A DNA stretch of 64,000 nucleotides from Chitinophagales bacterium (GCA_040877935.1 JBBDNB010000023.1:52729-116728); one strand, 5' to 3'. Shown: positions 8,232 through 18,000, numbered from the stretch's first letter. The notes: a model not told the origin generated them from the sequence alone. Numbers and translations: made by a program.

Positions 8232-10001
8232 TTAAACATTATACAGGTCTTCTATTTCCTTGGCGTAGCGTTCATGAATTACTCTTCGCTTAAGCTTCAT
8301 GGTAGGAGTCAATTCACCGCTATCTACCGACCATTCCTTGGGCAATAGTTTGAATCTTTTCACTTGCTCCCATTTGCCAAATTCATCATTGTATTTGTTA
8401 ATTTCTTCTTCATAGGCCTGAAGCACTTTTTCATTTTTTACAACTTCTTCAAGCGAAGTAAAATCAACTCCATTGTTCTTGCACCAGTCCTTTAGTCCTT
8501 CAATAGCGGGAACCACTAGTGCAGAAACAAATTTTTGGTTTTCTCCGATTACAGCCATTTGCTCGATGAGCATACTTTCTTTCATTTTGTTTTCAATCAC
8601 TTGTGGGGCTACATATTTTCCGCCAGAGGTTTTAAACAATTCTTTTACACGGTCAGTGATTTTCAGAAATTTGCCTTCTACAAATTCACCACAATCACCT
8701 GTATGCAGCCAACCATCTTTATCAATGGTTTCTGCTGTTTTATCGGGAAGGTTGTAATAACCCATCATTACATTCGGGCCTTTACAGAGGATTTCATTGG
8801 TTTCAGGATCAATTTTTACTTCTACACCTGCTATGGGAGTTCCAACCGAACCGAGCATATATTCACCTTCCTCAAATCGATTAATTGTTATCACAGGAGA
8901 TGTTTCCGTTTGTCCATAACCCTGACGAACGGCAATTCCACCGGCAGAAAAAACTCTTTCCAAACGCAATTGCAATGCAGCAGCTCCGGTTACTATTCCT
9001 TCAATTTCCCCGCCCAGGGCTTCTTTCCATTTGCTGAATATCAATTTTCGGGCTATACCTAATTTAAAATTATAAAGAGCAGAATTTTCTCCTTTCAAAT
9101 CGAATTGCATGCCCAGGTCTAAGGCCCAGAAGAATAATTTTCTTTTAAGCCCGGTCAGTTCCAATCCTTTATTGACAATCTTATCATACACTTTTTCTAG
9201 CAAGCGTGGAACAGTAGTAAAGAAATGTGGTTTCACTTCTTTCAGGTTTTCGCCCAAAGTTTCTAAACTCTCCGCATAATATACTGAAGCACCGATATAG
9301 AAATAAGAATAAATAACTACCCGCTCAAATATATGACAGAGCGGTAAAAAACTAAGTGTTCTTACATCCTGTCTGAGCGGCAATACATCAACTGCTGCCT
9401 TAACATTACTGACAAGGTTGTTATGTGAAAGCATTACTCCTTTCGGACTACCTGTTGTTCCTGAAGTATAAATAATAGTTGCTAAATCTTCAGGTTTTAA
9501 AGCAGCTTTTCTTTTTTTCACTTCTTCTTCTAATCCTGAATCTTCTCCAAGACTTAAGAATTCAGACCAGTTTTTACATCCATCAACTTTTTCAATGGAA
9601 TAAATATCCTTAAGGCCTTCTACATGCGAAGGTAAATCTTTGACTTTTTCGTAGAGCTCTGCATCTTCTACAAATACCAATTTTACTGAAGCATCATTGA
9701 AGATGTATTTATAATCTTTTGAACTAATAGTGGGATAAACAGGGACATTTACTACACCTGCCTGCAACATACCAACATCAATGAAATTCCATTCAGGTCG
9801 ATTGGTACTGACTATTGCAACTTTATCATCGGGTTGCAAGCCATATTTCACAAATGCTCTGCTTACTTTATTTACAATTTCATACACTTCTTTTGTGCTG
9901 TAGCTTTTCCATTGCCCTTCAACTTTGTAGCTAAGGCATTTTTCCTGTGGATTGCTTTCTAATTGATAAGGTAAAAGGTCTACCAGTCTACTTACTTCCA
10001 T
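8232..10001 (-). CDS. fadD: Long-chain fatty acid-CoA ligase (AMP-forming)
   Basis: This 589-residue member of the ANL adenylate-forming superfamily carries the AMP-binding loop YTSGTTGSPKGVMLSH near residues 178-193, the GYGQTE motif, and DGWLHTGDCGE followed by ITDRVKELFKTSGGKYVAP in the C-terminal domain. The general length and the N-terminal PYQLESNPQEKCLSY fit long-chain acyl-CoA synthetases of the FACL/AMP-binding group. It activates fatty acids to acyl-CoA, feeding the beta-oxidation enzymes encoded downstream. No copy of the TetR palindrome was found in front of it, so co-regulation is not supported. Terminators bracket it at 8175-8216 and 10110-10143. Confidence 0.9.
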   Translation of the reverse strand: MEVSRLVDLLPYQLESNPQEKCLSYKVEGQWKSYSTKEVYEIVNKVSRAFVKYGLQPDDKVAIVSTNRPEWNFIDVGMLQAGVVNVPVYPTISSKDYKYIFNDASVKLVFVEDAELYEKVKDLPSHVEGLKDIYSIEKVDGCKNWSEFLSLGEDSGLEEEVKKRKAALKPEDLATIIYTSGTTGSPKGVMLSHNNLVSNVKAAVDVLPLRQDVRTLSFLPLCHIFERVVIYSYFYIGASVYYAESLETLGENLKEVKPHFFTTVPRLLEKVYDKIVNKGLELTGLKRKLFFWALDLGMQFDLKGENSALYNFKLGIARKLIFSKWKEALGGEIEGIVTGAAALQLRLERVFSAGGIAVRQGYGQTETSPVITINRFEEGEYMLGSVGTPIAGVEVKIDPETNEILCKGPNVMMGYYNLPDKTAETIDKDGWLHTGDCGEFVEGKFLKITDRVKELFKTSGGKYVAPQVIENKMKESMLIEQMAVIGENQKFVSALVVPAIEGLKDWCKNNGVDFTSLEEVVKNEKVLQAYEEEINKYNDEFGKWEQVKRFKLLPKEWSVDSGELTPTMKLKRRVIHERYAKEIEDLYNV

Positions 10002-10109
10002 ATCTTTTTTTTTGTTTGCTGTAAATATAAAATTATTAGTTAAAACATTAGAATAAATCTAAAACAATAAAAGGCTTATAATTCATTACATAATAGTGCA
10101 AATAAATAG

Positions 10110-10143
10110 AAAAACCGGAATTGACTGTTTGTTCCGGTTTTTC
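10110..10143 (-). terminator. Terminator after the first T9SS-secreted protein gene
   Basis: AAAAACCGGAA and TTCCGGTTTTT form an 11-bp stem, with T-rich sequence following on the minus strand, immediately after the stop at 10154. Confidence 0.8.
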
Positions 10144-10153
10144 TTTATTATAA

Positions 10154-12085
10154 TTATTGTTTGATCAATTTTTTCTGAACAGTACCCTTAGCCCCGGTCA
10201 GTTCAATAAAGTACACCCCTGCTGCCCATGATGCGGCAGAAATTGTTTTTTGTTCTACATTGGATTTCAGTTGTTCTTCATGCATTATTTTTCCCTGCAT
10301 ATTGTAAATGCGGAGTACATCAATTCGGTCAGTGCTTTCCCAGCTTATTACAAATTCTGACATTGTAGGATTAGGAAAAATGTCCAGGTACTGAAAATCG
10401 AGTTCATCAATACCTACAGGGTCTTCTGCTACATTCACCTGAACACTAACGCTTTGGTTACAACTGCCATCATTTGCAGTGACTGTATATTGACCTGTTT
10501 CGCTAACAGTAATTTCAGGGCCGGATTCTCCATTTGACCATGTATGATTACTCAAACCATTAGTGGATGCAGTGAGTGTAACACTTTCGCCAAAATCTAA
10601 ATTTACGGTGCCTGAAGGTGTCACTGTCAAGGGATTGTCATAAACCACTTCCATAGTAAGGGAAACAGGGAGTTCTAATTCACCATTATTAAACCCAGGT
10701 ATCAGTATATTAATTATTCCCTGCAGGCTTGCGGGTATTCCTTCCAATCCCAATACGGTGTTCATCTCAAGGCTATAAGTTCCGGCAGGTACACATGCTA
10801 ACTGACCGCAAATACTAATACAGCCTCGGCCGGTAACCCCATCTACCAGGCCTGGATAATAAATATCTCCGGCTGCGGATTGGTCGCTTTCCCAGGAAAG
10901 TCCAGAAGGCAATTGATTGATATCATCAATACTCACATATTCAATAGTGATATTGTCAAATGCTCCTGGTATTGGAATAGGAATAGGTAATATTGATGTT
11001 ATATCAAATTCATATGGAAAATTGAAGCTGAAATCGGTTTCGTATGACTGATTTGCTGTAGCAGTTGGCAATACACCTGGGCAAACAGCTTGTGTGGTAA
11101 TAATATTGGGACAAGATTCATTTATTTCACAATCCTGGCAAACCTGAGGGCAATTGTTGTCAACTGTAACTGTAATTTGTTCAGTTGAAGAAGAACAACT
11201 GTCATTATAACCTGTAAGCGTAAATGTTGTTGTTGTATCAAGATAGAGCACTACAGGATTTGCCGCTGTAGAATCGCTGAGATTTGCTCCGGGACTCCAA
11301 GAATAAAAATCTGCTCCACTCGCTGAAATTTGTGTAATCTCATTTTCGCAAATAGTAATGTCAGCTCCTGCATCCGGTGCAAAATCCTGTATCTCTATAC
11401 TATCGGTTTGCACACAAACATTTCCATTGATGGTATCTCTAACTTCTAATCCATAAACACCGACTGAATTCACCTGGATATTAATATTGCTGCCTCCATT
11501 GCTCCAGTTATATACTGAATGAGTATCATTGGCTACTAAATCGATTGTACCACCTGGACACAAATAATTCGCTGTACTTAGAATTTCGAGTGGTTGATAC
11601 GGTGCATTAACAGTGAGTGCTACTTCAAAAGGCACTTCAAGAGAAATCGGGAATCCTACTACAGAAGCTGTATAATTTAACAGCAATTGAATAGTATATG
11701 TGCCATCACCGGCACATGGCACACCACAAACCTTAAAACAGCCGTATTGCGAAGCAGGGTCGTTTTCTTCCGGGTCAAATTGAGTTGCTGAAAGTGTATA
11801 ATCCAAACCCTGCGGAAGTCCTGCAACGCCAATTACTTCTACATTAGTTACTTCAAGGCTAATTCCTATGCCTGGAATCACGAGACCTGTTACCATATTA
11901 AAAGTGACATCCTGATCGTAAGCAAATCCGGCATCTGCATCTGGAAGTATATCAGGGCAAACTGCTCCTGTAGGACCTGAACAATTGGTAGTATCTGTGA
12001 CACATCCTACACATTGAGCATTGACTTTTATGCTAAAAATACAGAGCATAAAAAATGCAACTATTGAGATAAATTTAATTTTCAT
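10154..12085 (-). CDS. T9SS-secreted Cys-rich surface protein
   Basis: A 643-residue secreted protein with signal peptide MKIKFISIVAFFMLCIFS ending near VNAQ. The last 75 residues form a T9SS type A sorting domain (YLDIFPNPTMSEFVISW through VQKKLIKQ). Between them are two copies of a roughly 150-residue domain with conserved features (LPxGL, a GC[FI]xxCG segment, then GTYxxxxxxxY), separated by Ig/PKD-like beta modules (YNWSNGGSNI, HTWSNGESG). The same domain recurs in the next two genes. It is probably exported across the outer membrane and attached to the surface. The role is unknown; adhesion or matrix formation would fit but is not shown. Confidence 0.8.
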   Translation of the reverse strand: MKIKFISIVAFFMLCIFSIKVNAQCVGCVTDTTNCSGPTGAVCPDILPDADAGFAYDQDVTFNMVTGLVIPGIGISLEVTNVEVIGVAGLPQGLDYTLSATQFDPEENDPASQYGCFKVCGVPCAGDGTYTIQLLLNYTASVVGFPISLEVPFEVALTVNAPYQPLEILSTANYLCPGGTIDLVANDTHSVYNWSNGGSNINIQVNSVGVYGLEVRDTINGNVCVQTDSIEIQDFAPDAGADITICENEITQISASGADFYSWSPGANLSDSTAANPVVLYLDTTTTFTLTGYNDSCSSSTEQITVTVDNNCPQVCQDCEINESCPNIITTQAVCPGVLPTATANQSYETDFSFNFPYEFDITSILPIPIPIPGAFDNITIEYVSIDDINQLPSGLSWESDQSAAGDIYYPGLVDGVTGRGCISICGQLACVPAGTYSLEMNTVLGLEGIPASLQGIINILIPGFNNGELELPVSLTMEVVYDNPLTVTPSGTVNLDFGESVTLTASTNGLSNHTWSNGESGPEITVSETGQYTVTANDGSCNQSVSVQVNVAEDPVGIDELDFQYLDIFPNPTMSEFVISWESTDRIDVLRIYNMQGKIMHEEQLKSNVEQKTISAASWAAGVYFIELTGAKGTVQKKLIKQ

Positions 12086-12116
12086 GATCTAAGACTTGTT
12101 GTTTGTTTATTAAAAA

Positions 12117-12146
12117 AAGGCGCAAGTGGTATTGCTTGCGCCTTAA
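12117..12146 (-). terminator. Terminator after the second T9SS-secreted protein gene
   Basis: AAGGCGCAAG pairs with CTTGCGCCTT across an 8-base loop, and a T7 run follows on the minus strand. It lies 35 bp beyond the stop at 12182. Confidence 0.85.
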
Positions 12147-12181
12147 AATTAAGCTATTGTTTAGAGATTAAAAAAGCCCGA

Positions 12182-14527
12182 TTATTTAATAACGAGTTTT
12201 TCTATTACTCTACTTGATTCAGTTCTTAACTCAAGTATATATACTCCCTGGGAAACGCCATTCAAATCGATCGCTTTCCTGACATTTATGATATCGAGAT
12301 TTTCCCTGTAAACCACTTTTCCACTCATGTCATAGGCACTTAATACACCATTTTCTCTTTTCTCTGTTTTAATATTCAGGTAGAAAAGTCCATCATTTGG
12401 ATTAGGTATTACGCTGATACTGAAATCTGCATTGAAATCATTTATACCTACAGGAACAACTTCAACTTCTTTTTCTACTGTGTGTGTTCCACAATCATTT
12501 GTTACCGTAAGTTCTACCGTGTAAGTACCTTCTGCCGCATATTGATGTTGTGGATTTGCTTCCGTTGAAGTATTTCCATCCCCAAAATCCCAGGAATAAG
12601 ATGTTATTGCTTCTGCAGAAGCATCATCAAAAGTGACAGTCAATTCTTCTCCAAGCGAAGATTCAAAATCTGCAACAGGATCTGTTAAAGGCATTAATTG
12701 TGCCTCAGAACAAACTGTATTGCCTAAAGAATCCACTACTCTTAATAGCACTACTGAATCAGGACCAACAACAATACTTGAATCCATTGCGCCATTGTCC
12801 CAATCAAAAGTATAAGGTGGATATCCGCCTGCACCAAATCCTGTAAGTGTTCCATTGGCACCATCACAGCTTGAACCTGTAAAGGCAGCTTCAAGTACAT
12901 CACAAGATGCAGTTAGGTCATTGTTTCCACTTCTGTCAACAGCAGGGCAAGTTGTTGTTCCCGCATTTTTAACACGAAGCCAATACTCAAAATCAATTCC
13001 AAGTGAAGACCCCAACTGATCTTCTATTTGTTGTAGGAGCTCATCGGCTCTTCCACTAAATTCTTCTCCCTGTATTCCAAAAGCAGGAACAGAAATACTA
13101 ATTGTGATGTAAAGCAATAGTTTATATTGTCCAACAGGATCTATAGTTGTTCCATACAATTCCAGGCAGCCAGTTGTGCCGCCATTGTATAATTGTGACG
13201 GATCGTCAAAGCGATAGGCAATTCCGCAAGGCAGGTTTTCGATATTGTCGATACGTAAAAAGTCAATCTCTGCAGTTATACCTAAATTTTGAATAGTAAT
13301 TTGGGCAGGAACTTCCAGGTAAAGGTATTGCTGATAGAAATCGCCTCTGTTTACACAATTGATATTATCGGTATCAGGACTCAATCCCAAATTTCCGGTA
13401 GGCGATTGTGCTGAACAGGTAGCTGAAAGGGTGCAGAAAGCCTGTGAAACAATAGTTACAGATTGTGTATCTGCATCAGATCCACAATTGTTGGTAGCCG
13501 TTAAAATCACATCATAAGTACCGGCATTAATATAAGTTTTTACAGGGTCTGAAGCAGCACCGCTTGTATTGTCGCCATAGTCCCAGGAGTAAGATGTGGC
13601 ATTTGTTGAGTTATTTGTAAAAGTTACCTGATTGCTATCTACCACAAATGAGAAACCTGCTGTGGGTTCAGGTATGATGGTAATTTCAACATCGCTGGTA
13701 GCTGTAGTGCTGCCATCATCTGCCGTTACGGTGTAATTCGTAGTAACAGTTGGTACTGCAATAGGAGCTTGTGTATTTGCATCGATAAGGGATGAGTCGG
13801 GATCCCAGCTATAAGTGTATGGCAATGTGCCTCCTGCTGCTGTTGCATAAAGCTCGACTGAATCACCGCCACAAATTTCACTTGTTCTTGACAATGCCTG
13901 AACTACAAAATCAGATGGATTTGGGCAGGGGTCGCTTGCTGTTAAATTCCATGCAGTAGCATCCAAAGTGTCAATAGCAGGACAGGGGGCTGCGGTTTCT
14001 CTAACTCTTAACCAGTAATTAAAATCTAATCCCAAGGATTGGCCGGCAGTAGCTTCAATTTGATCAATCAAATCAGTAGCTTCTCCCTGGAATTGTTGAG
14101 GGAAACCAGAAACGACTACTTCAACAGTTATATAAAGTAAAATCCTGTATTGTCCTGGAAAATCATGAGATGTGCCGTAAATAGAAATACAGGCCGAGTC
14201 CCCTCCTGCAATAGTATTGCTATTGGTACTTTGAGAGGTGTTTACCTGATAATCAAGACCGCAAGGCAAATTGATTATACTGTCAATGCGCAAAAAGTTT
14301 ACAGTAGCTGTAAAGCCTGAAAGTGTAACCTCATCAAAGTTCTGAATATAAACGGTTTCAGAATAAGGCTGGCCTCTTTCTACACAATCCAGGTCTTCAG
14401 TAGGTGGTTGAATTGTAGGTTGACCAAAACTAACAGGGGTGCAATTTTGAGCATAAAGCCCGGTAGCCATAAAGGCAAATGTGAGTAATAAAAGGGTTAG
14501 TTTCTTTTTCATGATTATGGGTTTCAT
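12182..14527 (-). CDS. PKD-domain protein secreted by T9SS
   Basis: A 781-residue secreted protein. A signal peptide follows the internal Met6 (MKKKLTLLLLTFAFMATG, cleaved near LYAQ), so translation may begin at 14512 instead. Two homologous N-terminal-type domains (about residues 27-190 and 375-545) share LRIDxIxNLPCG, a CxxxYGT element, GQYxxLLYIT and FxYWLRVR. Each is followed by PKD-like modules (YSWDYGDNTSG, YSWDFGDGNTS). The end is a T9SS type A sorting domain (ISVIPNPNDGLFYLNI to IEKLVIK). It is the middle member of a three-gene family in tandem. Function beyond cell-surface export is unknown. Confidence 0.8.
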   Translation of the reverse strand: MKPIIMKKKLTLLLLTFAFMATGLYAQNCTPVSFGQPTIQPPTEDLDCVERGQPYSETVYIQNFDEVTLSGFTATVNFLRIDSIINLPCGLDYQVNTSQSTNSNTIAGGDSACISIYGTSHDFPGQYRILLYITVEVVVSGFPQQFQGEATDLIDQIEATAGQSLGLDFNYWLRVRETAAPCPAIDTLDATAWNLTASDPCPNPSDFVVQALSRTSEICGGDSVELYATAAGGTLPYTYSWDPDSSLIDANTQAPIAVPTVTTNYTVTADDGSTTATSDVEITIIPEPTAGFSFVVDSNQVTFTNNSTNATSYSWDYGDNTSGAASDPVKTYINAGTYDVILTATNNCGSDADTQSVTIVSQAFCTLSATCSAQSPTGNLGLSPDTDNINCVNRGDFYQQYLYLEVPAQITIQNLGITAEIDFLRIDNIENLPCGIAYRFDDPSQLYNGGTTGCLELYGTTIDPVGQYKLLLYITISISVPAFGIQGEEFSGRADELLQQIEDQLGSSLGIDFEYWLRVKNAGTTTCPAVDRSGNNDLTASCDVLEAAFTGSSCDGANGTLTGFGAGGYPPYTFDWDNGAMDSSIVVGPDSVVLLRVVDSLGNTVCSEAQLMPLTDPVADFESSLGEELTVTFDDASAEAITSYSWDFGDGNTSTEANPQHQYAAEGTYTVELTVTNDCGTHTVEKEVEVVPVGINDFNADFSISVIPNPNDGLFYLNIKTEKRENGVLSAYDMSGKVVYRENLDIINVRKAIDLNGVSQGVYILELRTESSRVIEKLVIK

Positions 14528-14659
14528 TTTGGTTTAGGGTAAAGAAAAATCAGGCGTAATTTACAAAAAATAATCTTCCGAATATAATAATAGTACAAGC
14601 TTAGAGTTGCGCCAATATTAAGAAGATAGTTTTTGTCCGAAAAAGGTTGCCTGAAAAAT

Positions 14660-14691
14660 AAAAGGCTCCATAAAATTTTATGGAGCCTTTT
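14660..14691 (-). terminator. Perfect-palindrome terminator beside the T9SS tail fragment
   Basis: AAAAGGCTCCATAAAA and its exact complement form a 32-bp uninterrupted palindrome. It lies just past the stop codon (14711-14713) of the degenerate T9SS tail and is evidently the terminator of the lost gene. Confidence 0.75.
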
Positions 14692-14710
14692 CAATAAAAT
14701 TATTCATAGA

Positions 14711-14840
14711 TTACTTCTGAATCACCAACCTTTCAACATAGCTCAGCCCATCGGAACTGATGTGCAGGAAGTACATTCCGGCATTCAGGTGGTTGAAGTT
14801 CATACTTCTTTTGAATTCAACATTTTGGTTGGAAACACTT
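14711..14840 (-). pseudogene. Duplicated 3' end of a T9SS-secreted protein gene
   Basis: The 130 bases match 15257-15386, the last 43 codons of the neighbouring secreted-protein gene, with six differences. They retain the frame to the stop (ERLVIQ plus K, stop). Homology ends abruptly at 14840, where unrelated palindromic sequence begins, and no start codon or upstream body remains. It is a remnant of a fourth tandem family member or of a partial duplication. Confidence 0.85.
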
Positions 14841-14850
14841 AGGATTTCCC

Positions 14851-14933
14851 AGTCATCCGATGACTATGACCCATTGGCTGCACATGTAGCTTGGGTTTGC
14901 ACAAACTCTTTAGGCAGCAGTCATCGGATGACT
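14851..14933. repeat. Paired near-palindromes forming an inverted repeat
   Basis: AGTCATCCGATGACT at 14851-14865 and AGTCATCGGATGACT at 14919-14933 are each 15-bp palindromes around one central base and are exact reverse complements of each other. They begin about ten bases beyond the point where the T9SS tail duplication breaks off, suggesting a junction of an inserted or rearranged segment. Confidence 0.7.
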
Positions 14934-15020
14934 TGTGATTCAATTGCTTTCCGGCCTGGTCTTTAGAAATTCCCACTGATGTGGCTGCAAGCCCAGAAAT
15001 ATCCCGCGTTTTCAGCCAGC

Positions 15021-15037
15021 CAACTGTCTCTGACAGT
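15021..15037. repeat. Short palindrome
   Basis: AACTGTC-TCT-GACAGTT forms a 7-bp stem with a 3-base loop. It shares the ACTGTC/GACAGT arms with the hairpin at 15106-15126. Confidence 0.5.
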
Positions 15038-15047
15038 TCCGCATAGT

Positions 15048-15143
15048 TTAGATATAGTGCTTTAATCTCGCTTTCAGCGTATTTTTTAATGCATGTTTTT
15101 TTAAGAAAAACTGTCTGACAGTTTTTTCGCCAATTATCTTCAT
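15048..15143 (-). pseudogene. Possible HigB-like toxin N-terminal remnant
   Basis: An ATG at 15143 with upstream AAGAAGG opens a 31-codon frame (MKIIGEKTVRQFFLKKHA, then LKNTLKARLKHYI, stop). Its spacing of KT, F, KH and LKA resembles the start of HigB-family mRNA interferases, which are about 95-100 residues long. Coding-like sequence (YAELSETVGWLKTRDISG) continues in another frame, as if shifted. The match is by eye only. The short length and the embedded hairpin at 15106-15126 make this a weak call. Confidence 0.25.
15106..15126. repeat. Perfect hairpin, ACTGTC/GACAGT family
   Basis: AAAAACTGTC-T-GACAGTTTTT is a 10-bp stem around a single base. It could act as a terminator on either strand, but no intact gene ends at it. 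Confidence 0.5.
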
Positions 15144-15202
15144 GCTTTTGCCTTCTTAAGCGAATGGGACAATTAAAAAAACATTATGCCGCAGTGCAAA
15201 AA

Positions 15203-15231
15203 AAAGCGGAAACCTTTCGATTTCCGCCTTT
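15203..15231 (-). terminator. Terminator after the third T9SS-secreted protein gene
   Basis: AAAGCGGAAA pairs with TTTCCGCCTTT with one mismatch, and a poly-T stretch follows on the minus strand, just past the stop at 15257. Confidence 0.75.
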
Positions 15232-15256
15232 AGAATTGAATTTAAATTTGGACGAC

Positions 15257-16549
15257 TTACTTTTGGATCACCAACCTTTCAACATAAGTCAGGCCATCGG
15301 AACTGATGTGCAGGAAGTACATTCCGGCATTCAGGTGGTTGAAGTTCATGCTTCTTTTGAATTCAACATTTTGGTTGGAAACACTTTCGGCATAAATCTC
15401 CTTGCCCTGCAAATCCATTAGCCTGAGACTGTAATTGCTTTTGATATCAGCAGATTTGATGCGTACTTCAAAAGTACCATTGTTGGGGTTTGGATAAACT
15501 TTTACATAATCCACCGCCTGGGAAAGATCGTTTACGGAAGTAATAATTACATCGACAGGTTCAGTATGATCATCAGAAGCGCCACAATCATCCGTAACAG
15601 TTAATACTACATCGTAAGTGCCTTCAGCAGTATAGGTATGCGTGGTTAATTCTCCACTTCCTGCTGCACTTCCATCACCAAAATCCCAGTCATAAATTAA
15701 GGTGGGAACACCAGTTGATGCAGAAGCATCAAAAGAAAACGCTCCGTTGCCATTATCGCTTACACCGAAACTTGCTGCTGGTCCGGTAATAACATTTACG
15801 TCAACAGAAGAAATTGTAGTATTACCGCAGGTATCGCTGACAGTAACATTATATGTTTCGGATGTTGCCGGGCTAGCAACAGGGTTTGCGACAGTATTAC
15901 TATCTAAGCTATTTGAAGGATCAGACCATTCATAAGTATATGGCCCTCTGTTTCCAGAATCTGTAATATCTACACTTAGTGTAGTACTACCGCCAACGCA
16001 TATATCGGGGTTATTGGCTAAAGCATCAGCTGTAAATTCTCCTCCTGTATTCGGGCAGTTGTCGCACTCACTAATAACAGTTAAATAATATTCCAGGCCA
16101 GCCTGACTGATGTCAAATCCTGAAAATGTTTGGGGAGAGCCAGCCACTTTTACCCAGGCAGTAGCATAAATTTCCAACACATAATCCATTGCTGGATCGG
16201 TTGTGCTGCCAGAGAATGTAACACAACCTGCACTTCCACCTTCAAACACACAATCTGACGGGGTGCAAGAGTAAGCAATTCCAGTAGGTCTGTTGTTGAT
16301 AGAATCGATTCTAATACTATCGATGGTAACAGTAGTTGGACCGATTAAGGGAAGTGTAGTGTCAAAAGAAGCTGGCACATTTACCTGAACGGTTTCACTG
16401 TATGCTGTTCCATTATTAATTATACAGGGCAAATCTTCAGGTTGCGGATGAAAGCCATCGGCTGTAATACTTGGATCAGGGCATTGTGCAAATCCCCGCA
16501 GTGCAAAAAACAGGGTTAGACTGAAAAAAGTCAAAATAAAGCGTTTCAT
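15257..16549 (-). CDS. PKD-domain protein secreted by T9SS
   Basis: A 430-residue secreted protein. Signal peptide MKRFILTFFSLTLFFALRG is cleaved near FAQ. One copy of the family domain (IRIDSINNRPTGIAY, then GCVTFSG and YVLEIYATAWVKV) spans about residues 25-170. A beta module (YTYEWSDPSN) and a clear PKD domain (YDWDFGDGSAAGSG) follow, and a T9SS type A sorting domain (YVKVYPNPNNGTFEVRI to VERLVIQK) ends the protein. It is the smallest of the three tandem paralogues. The 3' end was duplicated to 14711-14840. The specific role is unknown. Confidence 0.82.
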   Translation of the reverse strand: MKRFILTFFSLTLFFALRGFAQCPDPSITADGFHPQPEDLPCIINNGTAYSETVQVNVPASFDTTLPLIGPTTVTIDSIRIDSINNRPTGIAYSCTPSDCVFEGGSAGCVTFSGSTTDPAMDYVLEIYATAWVKVAGSPQTFSGFDISQAGLEYYLTVISECDNCPNTGGEFTADALANNPDICVGGSTTLSVDITDSGNRGPYTYEWSDPSNSLDSNTVANPVASPATSETYNVTVSDTCGNTTISSVDVNVITGPAASFGVSDNGNGAFSFDASASTGVPTLIYDWDFGDGSAAGSGELTTHTYTAEGTYDVVLTVTDDCGASDDHTEPVDVIITSVNDLSQAVDYVKVYPNPNNGTFEVRIKSADIKSNYSLRLMDLQGKEIYAESVSNQNVEFKRSMNFNHLNAGMYFLHISSDGLTYVERLVIQK

Positions 16550-16614
16550 AATGTTGTTTGTTTGGGTTTGTAGAAAATGAAAGCGTTAAATTAATAAAAA
16601 TCTATTTGTTCATA

Positions 16615-18000
16615 CTATATTTTACCCACCATGTTTTCAGGCACTACCCATTTGTCAAATTCTTCTGCCGTGAGCAAACCGAATTCTAGCGCAGCTTCTT
16701 TTAATGTAGTGCCATCGGCATGTGCTTTTTTGGCGATTTTTGCCGCATTGTCGTAACCAATATGGGTGTTGAGTGCGGTAACCAACATCAATGAGTTTTG
16801 CAGGTTGCGCTTAATAAAAGTATGATTGGGTTCAATGCCTTTGGCGCAATTTTCATTAAAGGAAACACAGGCATCGCCTATCAATCTGGCAGAATGCAGA
16901 AAATTGGCAGCCATCATGGGCTTGAACACGTTCAGCTCAAAATGTCCGTTCATGCCACCGGCACTGATGGCCACATCGTTTCCAATCACCTGAGCGGCAA
17001 CCATAGTAATGGCCTCGGCCTGTGTGGGGTTTACCTTGCCGGGCATAATGGAGGAACCGGGTTCATTGGCAGGGATGGTGATTTCCCCAATACCACTTCT
17101 GGGGCCTGAAGCCAACATGCGAATATCATTTCCGATTTTCATCAGGCTCACGGCCACTGTTTTCAATGCACCATGCGCCTCTACAATGGCATCATGGGCT
17201 GCCAATGCTTCAAATTTATTTTCGGCAGATTTAAATGGAATACCGCTCAACTCTGCAATTTTAGCAGCTACTTTTTCCGCATAGCCTTCAGGTGTGTTGA
17301 TGCCCGTGCCAACAGCCGTTCCGCCCAGTGCCAATTCCGACAAATGCGCCAATGTGTTTTTTATAGCTCTTAGCCCATGATCCAATTGGGAAGCATATCC
17401 GCTGAACTCCTGTCCCAAAGTCAAAGGCGTGGCATCCATAAAATGTGTGCGACCAATTTTCACCACTTTCATAAATTCCTTTGACTTGGCTTCCAATGTA
17501 GCTTTCAATGCCTCAATGCCGGGAATGGTGGTTTCCAGCAGCATTTTGTAGGCAGCAATGTGCATCGCAGTTGGGAAAGTGTCATTGGAAGATTGTGATT
17601 TGTTGACATCGTCATTTGGGTGAATGGATTTTTGTTCATCACTTAAATCACCGCCATTCAAAACATGGGCGCGATTGGCCACCACTTCGTTTACATTCAT
17701 ATTGGATTGGGTGCCGGAGCCCGTTTGCCAAACTACAAGCGGAAATTGGTCATCGTGTTTGCCGGCTATGATTTCATCGCATACCTTGGCAATCAATTCC
17801 GCTTTTTTCGCATCCAATACGCCACATTCCTGATTGGTCAATGCAGCCGATTTTTTCAAAATGGCAAAAGCCTTGATGATCTCAAGCGGCATTTGCTGCC
17901 CTCCGATTTTAAAATTCTGGATACTTCTTTGTGTTTGTGCTGCCCAATATTTATCGGCAGGCACTTCAATCACTCCAATACTGTCTTTTTCTTTTCTCAT
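16615..18000 (-). CDS. fumC: Fumarate hydratase class II
   Basis: The 461-residue protein matches class II fumarases in length and motifs: [13 protein letters not shown] near residues 96-108, [35 protein letters not shown], and the superfamily signature [13 protein letters not shown] near residue 315 carrying the catalytic Ser loop. It interconverts fumarate and malate in the TCA cycle, and as a class II enzyme needs no iron-sulfur cluster. It starts at ATG 18000 (MRKEKDSIG). It is a single gene on the minus strand, between the secreted-protein family and small toxin-antitoxin-like genes. Argininosuccinate lyase and aspartase share the fold, but the motifs favour fumarase. Confidence 0.95.
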   Translation of the reverse strand: MRKEKDSIGVIEVPADKYWAAQTQRSIQNFKIGGQQMPLEIIKAFAILKKSAALTNQECGVLDAKKAELIAKVCDEIIAGKHDDQFPLVVWQTGSGTQSNMNVNEVVANRAHVLNGGDLSDEQKSIHPNDDVNKSQSSNDTFPTAMHIAAYKMLLETTIPGIEALKATLEAKSKEFMKVVKIGRTHFMDATPLTLGQEFSGYASQLDHGLRAIKNTLAHLSELALGGTAVGTGINTPEGYAEKVAAKIAELSGIPFKSAENKFEALAAHDAIVEAHGALKTVAVSLMKIGNDIRMLASGPRSGIGEITIPANEPGSSIMPGKVNPTQAEAITMVAAQVIGNDVAISAGGMNGHFELNVFKPMMAANFLHSARLIGDACVSFNENCAKGIEPNHTFIKRNLQNSLMLVTALNTHIGYDNAAKIAKKAHADGTTLKEAALEFGLLTAEEFDKWVVPENMVGKI

